From contig JACRCN010000026.1 of the NCBI GenBank assembly GCA_016219005.1, forward strand, positions 102,447 to 166,446: a DNA stretch of 64,000 nt. Reading direction: 5' to 3'. The notes beneath the pieces are model-generated. The model saw only the letters and a program-made list of their open reading frames with translations. It ran no database searches and had not been told where the DNA came from. The position numbers and the translations under genes were made by a program. Of this stretch, positions 43,600 to 52,723 are shown piece after piece. Source of the DNA: Deltaproteobacteria bacterium (GTDB lineage Bacteria; Desulfobacterota; Desulfobacteria; Desulfobacterales; SpSt-501). How positions within the stretch are numbered: the first letter of the stretch is position 1; each line of letters starts with the position of its first letter.

Positions 43600-46500
43600 A
43601 TGCCAGATCCCGTTCGCCCTGCGGTACTCGACTTCAGCAGTTATATCGCAGAAAAGACCGGCAATTTTACCGGCCGCACGTGGGTCTTCGATGCCGTCAG
43701 CAAATGGCTCCAACAGAGTCGGCACCGGATATTCCTGCTGACCGGCGGACCCGGCACGGGTAAAAGCGCCATCGCGGCCCGACTGGTTCAAATGAGCCAG
43801 GGGCTGGCCACGCAGGATGCGCACCCCGGGCTCGGTGCCGGCTGGTTGAGCTACTACCACTTCTGCCAGGCCGGGCACGAAAGCAGCCTTTCGCCCCTCA
43901 CCTTCGTACAGTCCCTCTCCGAGGCGCTGGCCAACCATTTCACGGCCTTTCGCACCGCACTCGAGAGCATCGGGTCACGGCAGATCGTCCTCAACACGGT
44001 AATGGACGTGGGAACGGTTCAAGCCGGAGGCCAGGCCATCGGAGCGCAAATCCGGGTCGAGATAAAAAGCGGGGATGCCCGGCCGATGTTCGACATGGCC
44101 GTCCGCCGTCCGCTCCAGACGATTTACCGCGAAGCGCCCGCCGACCCCATCGTTATCCTGGTAGACTCTCTTGACGAAGCCCTGGCCTTCAACGCCGAAA
44201 CCAACATCACCCAGTTGCTCAAGCTGACGAGCGATTTCCCGCCCCAGGTACGCTTTTTCTTCACGTGCCGTTCCAACAGCGTGCGCGTCTTCGACGTCAT
44301 CGGGCCGGCAACCCTAGATCTCATCGCCGATGCGCCGCCCGCCCTGGACGAGGTGAAGCTCTATGCGGTGGCGCGCCTGAACGCCGTGCCTGAACCGGCG
44401 CGCAGCGACACGGCCGAACGGATCGCCCGGAAAAGCAACGGCAACTTCCTTTACGCCTACCATGTGCTGAACGACCTGATACGCCAAAACATCGCAATCG
44501 GGGATCCGGAGACACTCGATCTTCCGGACGAACTCGAGGATGTATATCGCAAGGCCATCGAACGCGAGATGGCGTCCAACCCGGCGCGTTGGGCCGAAGT
44601 CTTCCGCCCGATTCTGGGCTCGATTGCAGTAGCGCTCGGAAACGGGTTGACCCGCGAGCAACTGACGTCCATCAGCGGCCTTGCGGAGGATACTGCCGCC
44701 GACGTGCTGGAGACATGCGCCCAATACCTCGAATACGGCGACCGTGAGGAGCTTCCGTATCGTTTCTACCATCAGTCCTTCCGTGAGTTCCTGCTGCATG
44801 ACACGAAATACCCAATCTATCCGGCCGAGCGCCATGCAGCCATCGCGCGCTTTTTTCAGGACCGGCACGGCAAAAGCTGGGCCACCTGCACCGATGACTA
44901 TGCCTTGCGTTACACGCCGGTCCATTGGGCGGAGGCGGCGGCGCTGTCGGAAACCAAACGCGATGCGCGCGTGCAGGCCATGATCGGTCTGACCGGCAAT
45001 CTCAACTACCGGCAACGATTCGAGAAACGCATCAAAGATTTGCCCATGCTCCACGGTCATGTATACCGAACCGTGCAGGTCGCCGCACTGAGCGAAGCCA
45101 ACGACTTGCTGCCATGGCTGATAAAGGCGGCCAAGGACTTTGTCAGCTTTCGCCGCGACTACGTTCGCGCCGAATCCGTCGTTGCAATGGTAGAGGAAGG
45201 CCGGATCGAAGATGCGGAAAGACGGCTGCCGCTGTTTGCGGATGTCGACGAAGACTGGCAGGTCGCTGCCCGGCTGATCCTCGCATGGCTGGGCAGCGGG
45301 CGCAACCGGAGCGCTGCCGAACAGCTGCGCGACCGCGTCGTCCAGGGGATGCCGTTGCTCGCACCGCTGCCCCTTCTGCGCGATCGCCTGAACGCGGCTC
45401 TCGGCAGGCAGGATCTATATCCCTTTGAAGCCGTGGCGCCACTGTCCCTTGAGGTGGGCCAGGAGCTGGTGAAGCGGATCAGCGGACAGGAGTTTAATCG
45501 CGAGCTTCTCGGCTCCGTCAATCCCAGCCTCATCACCCGGCTGGGTGCGCAATCGGAGATGATCGCCCAACGCGGCTACGCCGCCAGTTTCGACGCCCCC
45601 ATTCTGGTCAACATGGCGCGCGAGGTCAAACCGGAAGGTACGGTCTTGCTGGACGAATACGTCCAGGCGCACGCGGGTTACAACTACGTCGAATATCGCA
45701 ACCGCTCCTTGTGGCTGGTGTTGCACGCCGTGCTGAGGCACCACCCGGATCAGGACTGGGTCCGCGAGCGCCTCCGGAAGATTCTGGTTGCCGCTCTCAG
45801 CGGGGGCGGGGTCGATTTCGAGGAGATGCTGCCGATGACGGCGGCGGGTCTGCTCGAACGGGTGCGCACGGGCGACGCGCGGCCGACGCTGGACCTCTGG
45901 CGCAACGCCGCGATGCAGGCGGCGGATGCACTTCAAAACCGGCGTGGGGCCAACGACTCGTGGGGGACACACAAGCGACGGCTCGCCACATTGATGGAAC
46001 TGCATCGACTCATCCTCGGCGATGCCGACGGGGCCCGGAAGCTCATGCTACGGATCGATGGCCTTCCCGGCGGTTTCGCCGGTTTTCAGGCGCCGGCCCT
46101 GTTGCGTTACGCCGATGCGCTTCGCACCGCCGGGATGGCCGATGCCGGCGGCCTCGACCCGGCGGTCGAACATGCCCTGAAGTCGGCTCACCACATCCAG
46201 GACTATCACTTCTGCGCCCGTGTCACGGCGCGCTGCAACGCGCTGCAGGACTGGCACCACCGCGACCTCAAAGGGCAGGACCTCGCCGACACGATCCGGC
46301 GGTTGGCCCGGTCGCCAAGCGCGGCCGAGTTTGCCGCAACGCACGTCATCCATGAGCCTTACCGCTACCGTGACGACAACGATCCGGACACCCTGCCGAT
46401 CCACCAGGCCCGGCAGGCCGAAACCATTGAGCAATTGGTTGAAGTCTTTCAAATGCCCGCCGTGGAATTCCGGAGACTGAACCCGCAGCATAGTTTGACC

Positions 46501-46818
46501 GAAAAACTGGGCGACCGCACGGCGGTTCTTGTCCCCGATCCGGGCCTGGTGCCGCTTTTGGCCGTGCATCTGGCGTCGCGGGCTTTGGCTGACGCCGACC
46601 TCGATGAAGAACGCACGCCCCTCATCCGATCGCTGGTGCCGGCGGCGGCAATCAACCCGACGGCGCTCGACACGGTCTTGAGTTATATGTTGGTCGCCGC
46701 CGCGCCGGATGATCCGGATCTTCTCGAAGTGCTGGCCAGGGAGGCCGGCCCGGTCGACTTCGTGGACACCGCGGCGCCGAAGATCCAGGTTGGCCCGGAC
46801 AGCGCCATGCCGGCCTGA
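43600..46818 (+). CDS. STAND-family NTPase with large helical C-terminus
   Basis: 1072 aa from the ATG at 43600 (AGGAGA upstream). The N-terminal FTGRTWVFDAVSKWL introduces the NTPase; Walker A GGPGTGKS (49-56), Walker B IVILVDSLDEA (184-194), and FFFTCRSNS as sensor. About 600 residues of helical repeats follow. Near 965-1000 TIEQLVEVFQMPAVEFRRLN...AVLVPDPG resembles a LysM domain. There is no N-terminal effector domain, so it probably signals through a partner encoded nearby. A 51-bp gap follows the NACHT gene and 46 bp precede the next gene. Confidence 0.88.
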   Translation: MPDPVRPAVLDFSSYIAEKTGNFTGRTWVFDAVSKWLQQSRHRIFLLTGGPGTGKSAIAARLVQMSQGLATQDAHPGLGAGWLSYYHFCQAGHESSLSPLTFVQSLSEALANHFTAFRTALESIGSRQIVLNTVMDVGTVQAGGQAIGAQIRVEIKSGDARPMFDMAVRRPLQTIYREAPADPIVILVDSLDEALAFNAETNITQLLKLTSDFPPQVRFFFTCRSNSVRVFDVIGPATLDLIADAPPALDEVKLYAVARLNAVPEPARSDTAERIARKSNGNFLYAYHVLNDLIRQNIAIGDPETLDLPDELEDVYRKAIEREMASNPARWAEVFRPILGSIAVALGNGLTREQLTSISGLAEDTAADVLETCAQYLEYGDREELPYRFYHQSFREFLLHDTKYPIYPAERHAAIARFFQDRHGKSWATCTDDYALRYTPVHWAEAAALSETKRDARVQAMIGLTGNLNYRQRFEKRIKDLPMLHGHVYRTVQVAALSEANDLLPWLIKAAKDFVSFRRDYVRAESVVAMVEEGRIEDAERRLPLFADVDEDWQVAARLILAWLGSGRNRSAAEQLRDRVVQGMPLLAPLPLLRDRLNAALGRQDLYPFEAVAPLSLEVGQELVKRISGQEFNRELLGSVNPSLITRLGAQSEMIAQRGYAASFDAPILVNMAREVKPEGTVLLDEYVQAHAGYNYVEYRNRSLWLVLHAVLRHHPDQDWVRERLRKILVAALSGGGVDFEEMLPMTAAGLLERVRTGDARPTLDLWRNAAMQAADALQNRRGANDSWGTHKRRLATLMELHRLILGDADGARKLMLRIDGLPGGFAGFQAPALLRYADALRTAGMADAGGLDPAVEHALKSAHHIQDYHFCARVTARCNALQDWHHRDLKGQDLADTIRRLARSPSAAEFAATHVIHEPYRYRDDNDPDTLPIHQARQAETIEQLVEVFQMPAVEFRRLNPQHSLTEKLGDRTAVLVPDPGLVPLLAVHLASRALADADLDEERTPLIRSLVPAAAINPTALDTVLSYMLVAAAPDDPDLLEVLAREAGPVDFVDTAAPKIQVGPDSAMPA

Positions 46819-46864
46819 GGGTGCGCTTATTGAAGTTTCAAACGAAACGGTGTGGAGGTCCCAA

Positions 46865-48013
46865 ATGGAGAAATACTCGGAAAACGATCTCGAGTACTTG
46901 AAAGAGCGCCACACGGAACTTTCGAACAACATCAACCGCATCCTGTTCACTCTGCTTTCATTCGGCTTCTTCTGCGCCCTGACCCTCACCCAGCCCGATG
47001 AAATGGTGATCAGGAACGGGGGAAAAATCAGAATCCCATTTGTCTCGATGGAGGTGGACTTTCTGACCTTTCTCATCATCGGGCCGCTAGCGCTGCTGGG
47101 CATAACAATCTATTTGATCTTGTTCATGGAAGAGATGCGAAAATACGATGGGGTGCCGCGCACGGGAAAACAGGCCTACATTTTCAACCTGGACTCCAAA
47201 CCGGCGAAAGTGTGCAGTAGTATCACGTTTTTCGGGTTTACTCCTTTGATTTTGCTCATGTTTTATATCAAAACACGCGTGAATCCGGGTTATGCCGCCT
47301 ACGTGGGGACACTGTTGGTTGTAACCACCCTCAGCATGACGGTTTACTTTTTCTACCAACAACTGCGAAAGAGGGAAACCGCTTCGGCTATCGCAATCGT
47401 CGTCGTAAGCGGGCTGCTGCTCCTGCCGATCAGTCCGCTTTTCAACCTCAATTCCCAGATCCCCATATGCGTGTCGGGAGCCAACCTTGCCAATCTGAAT
47501 CTGATGGGCTACCGGCTGGCCGGCGCTCAGGCTGAAAAGACAATTTTTAATGAATCGGTATTCTATCGCATGGAATTGACCAGGCTATATGCTCCTCACG
47601 CCGAATTCAGAAATGCGAACTTCATCGGCGCAAACCTGAATCAATGCGATCTCGGCAGCGCCAATTTCGAGAAGGCGAAACTTTCCTGGGCCAGCCTGAA
47701 GGGAAGCATGTTAGCCAACACCGTCATGAAAGACGCGGAAATGATTGACACCGATCTGAGCGAAGCCGTGCTTGAAAGCGCCAATCTGGAAAATGCCAAC
47801 CTCAGCGGCGCCGTTCTCAAGGGGGCGGCCCTGAACCGTGCCCGTTTTAGTGAAGCCAACCTCACCGGAGCGGTGTTCGAAGGGGCCGTGCTGATCGGGG
47901 CGGATTTGGGAAGAGCCAGGAATTTGACCCAGGAGCAGCTCGACATAGCCTGCGGGGACAAGGACACCATCCTCGCCGCCGGACTCAGCATAAAGGAATG
48001 CTTCCAGAATTGA
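46865..48013 (+). CDS. Multi-TM pentapeptide-repeat protein
   Basis: 382 aa from the ATG at 46865. A polar N-terminus (YSENDLEYLKERHTEL) is followed by about five membrane helices (residues ~25-210). The C-terminal ~150 residues are pentapeptide repeats of the A(D/N)LxX type (ANLANLNL, AEFRNANFIGANLNQCDLG, ANLENANLSGAVLKGAALN, ANLTGAVFEGAVLIGADLG) forming a right-handed beta-helix. The mix of membrane anchor and beta-helix suggests a membrane-located effector or scaffold. It is the last same-strand gene of the tightly spaced cluster. Confidence 0.88.
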   Translation: MEKYSENDLEYLKERHTELSNNINRILFTLLSFGFFCALTLTQPDEMVIRNGGKIRIPFVSMEVDFLTFLIIGPLALLGITIYLILFMEEMRKYDGVPRTGKQAYIFNLDSKPAKVCSSITFFGFTPLILLMFYIKTRVNPGYAAYVGTLLVVTTLSMTVYFFYQQLRKRETASAIAIVVVSGLLLLPISPLFNLNSQIPICVSGANLANLNLMGYRLAGAQAEKTIFNESVFYRMELTRLYAPHAEFRNANFIGANLNQCDLGSANFEKAKLSWASLKGSMLANTVMKDAEMIDTDLSEAVLESANLENANLSGAVLKGAALNRARFSEANLTGAVFEGAVLIGADLGRARNLTQEQLDIACGDKDTILAAGLSIKECFQN

Positions 48014-48196
48014 CTGCTGAAACGATCCACGATCAAGTCTAAAAATCTAACCGGCCGGCATAGAAAGAATATTCCCGCTTTCTCATCCTTGCTTTCTTTG
48101 CCTAACTCGTTTATATCTTGATCAAACCCGCCTGAGCCAGGAGTGTCCCCATGGACAATTCAGAGCATTTTGCGCTTCTCGAACAAAGAGGATGAA

Positions 48197-49318
48197 ATGC
48201 TGCACTTTTCTAGGCTTCTGCTTTGTTTGATCTCCTTTTTTGTACTCACGCTGCCTTCATCGGCATTTCAAATGCAGCCTGTTGGAACGGAATATGATCG
48301 CAAACTTGCCAAATTAGATGAATCCAAAGCAGAGCGGCTTTTAGAGAAAATAGTTGACAAAGGTGCCCAAAGGTTTCTTGAGCCAGTTCATGAAGAAATA
48401 ACCCAAAGAATTTATGAATGTAATGAAGATTGGGGCGATAAGCCAAGTTGTGCAAAACAGAAACTCGCTCCCAATGCTGTAATAGATGGAGCAAGATGGA
48501 ATGATAATCCCCCTTTTATGGTGAACAACGATTTCACTCTCCCTAACGGCAAAAAAATCGAATCAACATGTGTAAACGAGACTATCAAACTACCGCGAAA
48601 ATCAAACTGCTGGATGGAGGTCTTCAAAACTTCCAGTGAAATGGCTCAAAAAAGGTTTTTTACAAACCGAAACGGAGTGATGCTTAATAGAAGCCATTTT
48701 GGCGATATGCAGTTTCTCCATTCTATGGCATCCAGAGCGGGAGATCGGGCGCAGGATACAAAATTATCGATTATGATGTGGGCGGAATTCGCATTCAAGG
48801 TCGCCATAGATAAAATTCCGGCAAGCACAATGTTGAAGGACGTCCCTGTCAAAGGTTTTGAAAAGTTGTTCCCAGGCCAAGTTGCGACTGTAGAAAATCT
48901 GTTTTTAATGGGCGACGAAACCTACCGAGGCAGCGCACTAAGAGATTTTGCCTTTGGGACGTTACTTCATATGGTCCAGGACAGCTTCAGCGAATCTCAT
49001 GTTTCGCGGGACCTTTCGACGCAGGGAGCCGTGTGCAACTGCCCATACACAGATCGCTCCCCGGCGAAAATCGATAAATTTCTGGTTTACAGCGCGCAAG
49101 AAGCGAAAGAACATAAAACCGAGGATGTCTACGACGCTTTGAGAAATGACGCGGTAAAATACTCTCCCAATGTCATTGATGTGGGAAAGGTGCTTAGAAG
49201 GCTTTACAATGAGCAAAACAAAGATTGGGAGGTGGTTAGAAAATACCTGGACGAGTGTGTTTTTGATTTAAAAGATGCAGGTGCAGAAGCTGATGGGGGA
49301 AAATTCGAGACAAACTGA
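48197..49318 (+). CDS. Secreted phospholipase C/P1-nuclease-like protein
   Basis: 373 aa from the ATG at 48197 (AGAGG upstream), with a signal peptide (SRLLLCLISFFVLTLPSSA). Zinc-ligand-like segments: EPVHEEITQRIYEC, HFGDMQFLHSM and GTLLHMVQDSFSESHV. Together they give the His-rich helical pattern (HMxxDxxxxxH) of the PLC/S1-P1 nuclease fold. It is clearly AT-richer than the genes upstream and separated from them by about 180 bp. It may therefore be an independent acquisition rather than part of the conflict operon. Assignment to the fold is from motif spacing only. Confidence 0.6.
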   Translation: MLHFSRLLLCLISFFVLTLPSSAFQMQPVGTEYDRKLAKLDESKAERLLEKIVDKGAQRFLEPVHEEITQRIYECNEDWGDKPSCAKQKLAPNAVIDGARWNDNPPFMVNNDFTLPNGKKIESTCVNETIKLPRKSNCWMEVFKTSSEMAQKRFFTNRNGVMLNRSHFGDMQFLHSMASRAGDRAQDTKLSIMMWAEFAFKVAIDKIPASTMLKDVPVKGFEKLFPGQVATVENLFLMGDETYRGSALRDFAFGTLLHMVQDSFSESHVSRDLSTQGAVCNCPYTDRSPAKIDKFLVYSAQEAKEHKTEDVYDALRNDAVKYSPNVIDVGKVLRRLYNEQNKDWEVVRKYLDECVFDLKDAGAEADGGKFETN

Positions 49319-49414
49319 ACTTTTTCCGTAACCAGTATCTCAAATCCGTTTCAATCTGAACACCTCCATTCCGACAGATCGCAGCGCTAGCTGCATAAAC
49401 CCGCCGTGAGTACC

Positions 49415-50491
49415 TCAGCCCGTCACCAGATCGCGAGTAATTGTCTTCAAGTTCGTACATCCGGCCAGCGCCATTGCCAGATCGAATTCCTGGCGCAACA
49501 TGCCGAGCGCAATTTCAACGCCAGCCTGCCCACCGGCCGCCATACCCCACAAAACCGGCCGGCCTACTTGCACCGCCGTCGCTCCCAACGCAACGGCCTT
49601 CAAGACATGGAGTCCGCGTCTGACACCGCCGTCCATGAGAATCGGCACACGACCACCAACCGCATCGGCGCACCGGGGCAGGACTTCGATCGTTGCGGGC
49701 GCGGTGTCCATTTGCCTGCCTCCGTGGTTCGAAACAACAATGCCGCTAGCCCCACTTTCCACGGCGCGCTTAGCGTCATCCGCACGGCAGATTCCCTTGA
49801 GGACCACGGGCAACGTCGTGAGCGAACGCAACCATTCCACGTCCTTCCACGTCACCGATGCATCAAGCATCCACGCAAATGCCTGACCCATGCCGGCGCC
49901 GCTTTGGCCGAGGGCTTCCCCGCGCTCGTGGGACGGCAGCAGGTTCACGGCGGAAAGTCCCGCAGGAAGATGGAAATTGTTTCGCACATCACGTTCACGT
50001 CGCCCCCATTCAGGAGTGTCCACGGTGAGCATCAATGCCTGGCAGCCTGCCGCGCCAACTCGCGCCACAAGGTCACGCGTGAATCCGCGATCCTTGTTGA
50101 TATAAAGTTGAAACCAAACCGGTCCGCTCGCGGCGCGAACCACATCCTCCACGAGACTCGTCGAGAGACTGCTCAGCACCATGATCGTTCCCGCTTTGCC
50201 GGCTGCGCGTACTGTTGCCAGTTCGCCGTCCGGATGCGCGAGTTTGTGAAACGCCGTTGGCGCGATGAGTATCGGCATCGAGATTCTGTGGCCGAACAAT
50301 GTCGTAGACATATCGCGCCGACTGACGTCCACCAGCACGCGATAATGGATCTTGATCCGCTCAAATGCGGTGAGATTTTCGCGCAGCGTGACCTCGTCCC
50401 ACGCGCCGCTAAAGTAATAGCCGTATGCGGACTGGGACAATTTTTCCTTTGCCAGCTTCTCCAGTTCGTAAAGGTTCAGAGCATCAATCAT
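49415..50491 (-). CDS. FMN-dependent alpha-hydroxy-acid dehydrogenase/oxidase
   Basis: 358 aa from the ATG at 50491 (GGGAGC 8 bp upstream; an upstream TTG is less likely). Family marks: YYFSGAWDEVTLREN (active-site Tyr region), ILIAPTAFHKLAHPDGE, QLYINKDR, TVDTPEWGRRE, VLKGICRADDA, SNHGGRQMD (catalytic His) and LMDGGVRRGLHVLKA. It oxidises 2-hydroxy acids (lactate, glycolate, mandelate type) to 2-oxo acids. It is divergent from the deacylase/TRAP genes and may process the hydroxy acid or feed the 2-oxo acid to the nearby aminotransferase. Confidence 0.92.
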   Translation of the reverse strand: MIDALNLYELEKLAKEKLSQSAYGYYFSGAWDEVTLRENLTAFERIKIHYRVLVDVSRRDMSTTLFGHRISMPILIAPTAFHKLAHPDGELATVRAAGKAGTIMVLSSLSTSLVEDVVRAASGPVWFQLYINKDRGFTRDLVARVGAAGCQALMLTVDTPEWGRRERDVRNNFHLPAGLSAVNLLPSHERGEALGQSGAGMGQAFAWMLDASVTWKDVEWLRSLTTLPVVLKGICRADDAKRAVESGASGIVVSNHGGRQMDTAPATIEVLPRCADAVGGRVPILMDGGVRRGLHVLKAVALGATAVQVGRPVLWGMAAGGQAGVEIALGMLRQEFDLAMALAGCTNLKTITRDLVTG

Positions 50492-51042
50492 GTTAAAAGC
50501 TCCCAACGTTCTGGTTCGGTCAGTAAATGTAACAATAATTCGACTCCTGATTTTTTAACCTCAACCGCCGAAGTCGAACCATACAAAATTTAAACGATGA
50601 ACCTTAAGACCGTCAGGTCAAGCGGATGTCGCAATTGCGCTTATTTTTGTTCCAGTGACATGTCGGATGATACCCCAGACCCTGCAACCGTTGCAATAGA
50701 CAATAGAAATCAAACGAATCCTGTTGCGGTCCTAATTTTCGATAGCGCGCTTTAACCGAATCCCGCGGAATTTGTCAGTAGCGAAAGTCCAATCGCAACC
50801 TACCCCATGATGGAAGGCCATTTAGACCAATGATTTTCTTCATCAGTCCCCTTTCAACTGTTGTGTTTGCAATAATAGAAAATTTATTCTAAGTTCCCCC
50901 CGATATCCAACTCCCTACCGCTAAGGGTTCTGGTTAACTCAAGTTTTAGCGGTTCCCACAAAGGATCATTCTTTCTGGGCAGAGTTTCTCACAAAAATTC
51001 GAAATGCATGTTTGCGGTGTCACGGAAAAGGAAGAGGCGCAT
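50492..51042. other. Divergent intergenic region of the D-amino-acid cluster
   Basis: About 550 bp between two divergent genes, AT-richer than the flanks. It contains TGTCGGATGATA at 50661-50672, a 12-mer that recurs at 56688-56699 on the other side of the cluster. GGAAGAGG before 51043 is the deacylase ribosome site. No gene seen. Confidence 0.5.
50661..50672 (+). promoter_or_regulatory. 12-mer shared with 56688-56699, possible operator
   Basis: TGTCGGATGATA occurs in identical form and orientation in both noncoding regions that bound the deacylase-TRAP-aminotransferase genes. A shared regulator site is a possible explanation. It is not a palindrome, so confidence is low. Confidence 0.3.
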
Positions 51043-52647
51043 ATGACAAATGAATTCGATTTGGTCATTCGCAACGGCCGCATCATTGACGGTACTGGCA
51101 ATCCCTACTACCGCGCTGATGTCGGATTCGCGGGAGGCAAGATCCGCCGGATAGCAAAGCGAATAGAGCCGAGCGGCACGCGCGTGGTTCTTGACGCAGA
51201 GAACCGGGTAGTCTGTCCTGGTTTCGTAGACGCCCACACGCACGACGATCTGTACCTCCTGAGCCGCCCGACCTGCGACGATAAGGTCCTTCAGGGAGTC
51301 ACGACTGTAGTAATAGGCAACTGCGGCCAATCGGTTGCGCCGATCTCAGACGCGCATCGGGATGTGATCACGGGGTCTTTTAAGTTTCTTGGCAGCGGCC
51401 TCAATCAGGAAGACCTGAATATAAAATCTTTCGACGATTATCTCCAAAAACTCGAGGGATTGAAACCGGGGATCAACGTTATTCCCTTGGTCGGACACTC
51501 GACAGTGCGCATGTGTACCATGGGAATGGCCAACCGGAAGCCTACCACAACGGAACTGAAAGGCATCCAATCGCACGTGAGCAATGCCATGCGCGACGGG
51601 GCCTTCGGCCTAAGCACTGGCTTGATCTATGCACCCGGTAACTATGCCACTACTGAGGAGATCGTTGAGTTAGCCAAGATGCTTACCCCCTTCGGAGGGA
51701 TATACGCTACTCATATGCGCAGCGAAAGCGAACAAGAGCTTGACGCTATTGTTGAGGCGATTCGAATCGGGGAAGAGGCCGGCGTACACGTCCACATTGC
51801 TCATCACAAAATCGCCGGTAAAACCAATTGGGGTAAGAGCACCGACACGCTTCGGCTGATGGCGGAAGCAAGAAGCCGCGGGATCGAGGTAACCTGCGAC
51901 CAGTACCCATACCGCGCCGGGAGCACCTATCTTGCGGCAGTTCTCCCGCCCCGAGTCCTGGCCGATGGCCCCAAAGTCTATGGCAGCAGGCTAAGGGATG
52001 CAGCCTTTCGCGCGGAGATCGTAAGTGAGATTAAAGATGCAAACAGCCCCGGTTGGGAGAACCTGATCAAGGGTGCGGGCTTCGATGGGATCATGATCTC
52101 CGTTTCCCGGCATAGCAAATATGTCGGAAAAACGATTGCCGAGATTGCGGATTTAGAGCGCAAGGACCCCTTCAATGTGATTTTTGATCTGGTGGCCGAG
52201 GAATCCAGAGAGGTAATCGCGATTTTATTTATGATGGGCGATGAGGATATCTGTCGTATCATGCGAAACCCATGGACCATGATTGGAAGCGACGGCATCC
52301 CAGGGTTCGGAATAAACCGAGTTCATCCGCGCATGACCGGAACCTTTCCCAGAGTCTTAGGAAAGTACGTCCGGAAGGAAGGAGTCCTCAGTTTAGAGGA
52401 GGCCGTCCGGAAAATGACCTCACTGCCCGCTCAGACATTTGGCCTTAAAAGCAAGGGCCTGCTTAAAGAAGGTTTCGACGCGGACTTGGTCGTATTCGAC
52501 CCGGACACGATCATCGATTGTTCGACTTACGAGGAGCCTAACCGGGCCCCGGAAGGCATATGCAATGTTTTCGTAAACGGCCAGCTTGCAGCGGAAAACG
52601 GTCGCATCCTGGGTGCCGCTTCGGGTCAGGTGCTGCGCCAAAATTAG
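51043..52647 (+). CDS. N-acyl-D-amino-acid deacylase (D-aminoacylase)
   Basis: 534 aa, amidohydrolase fold. N-terminal beta sandwich (LVIRNGRIIDGTG), metal site DAHTHDD (HxH), the D-aminoacylase-specific Cys in IGNCGQSVAP, further ligands in YATHMRSES and HIAHHKIAGK, and the Asp in MIGSDGIPG. The C-terminus has GFDADLVVFDPDTI. It splits N-acyl-D-amino acids into fatty or acetic acid and D-amino acid. It heads a same-strand unit with a TRAP importer, so the acyl amino acid or a related acid is probably taken up from outside. Confidence 0.93.
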   Translation: MTNEFDLVIRNGRIIDGTGNPYYRADVGFAGGKIRRIAKRIEPSGTRVVLDAENRVVCPGFVDAHTHDDLYLLSRPTCDDKVLQGVTTVVIGNCGQSVAPISDAHRDVITGSFKFLGSGLNQEDLNIKSFDDYLQKLEGLKPGINVIPLVGHSTVRMCTMGMANRKPTTTELKGIQSHVSNAMRDGAFGLSTGLIYAPGNYATTEEIVELAKMLTPFGGIYATHMRSESEQELDAIVEAIRIGEEAGVHVHIAHHKIAGKTNWGKSTDTLRLMAEARSRGIEVTCDQYPYRAGSTYLAAVLPPRVLADGPKVYGSRLRDAAFRAEIVSEIKDANSPGWENLIKGAGFDGIMISVSRHSKYVGKTIAEIADLERKDPFNVIFDLVAEESREVIAILFMMGDEDICRIMRNPWTMIGSDGIPGFGINRVHPRMTGTFPRVLGKYVRKEGVLSLEEAVRKMTSLPAQTFGLKSKGLLKEGFDADLVVFDPDTIIDCSTYEEPNRAPEGICNVFVNGQLAAENGRILGAASGQVLRQN

Positions 52648-52723
52648 CTGCAGGATTCGTTGTGTGAGTTTTGAGATTTGTCGGGAGCGTGGGTATTAAG
52701 GATCCCGTAAAGGAGTTTTCAAA

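Noticed and set aside
42073..43938. Long minus-strand open frame (621 codons) opposite the NACHT and STAND genes
   Set aside because: Antisense to well-supported genes in GC-rich DNA, with no family features and unusual composition.
35929..48013. Bacterial gasdermin gene in the conflict cluster
   Set aside because: CHAT and NACHT genes often accompany gasdermins, so I looked for a ~260-aa gasdermin-like product. None of the genes matches; patatin and membrane proteins are the candidate effectors.
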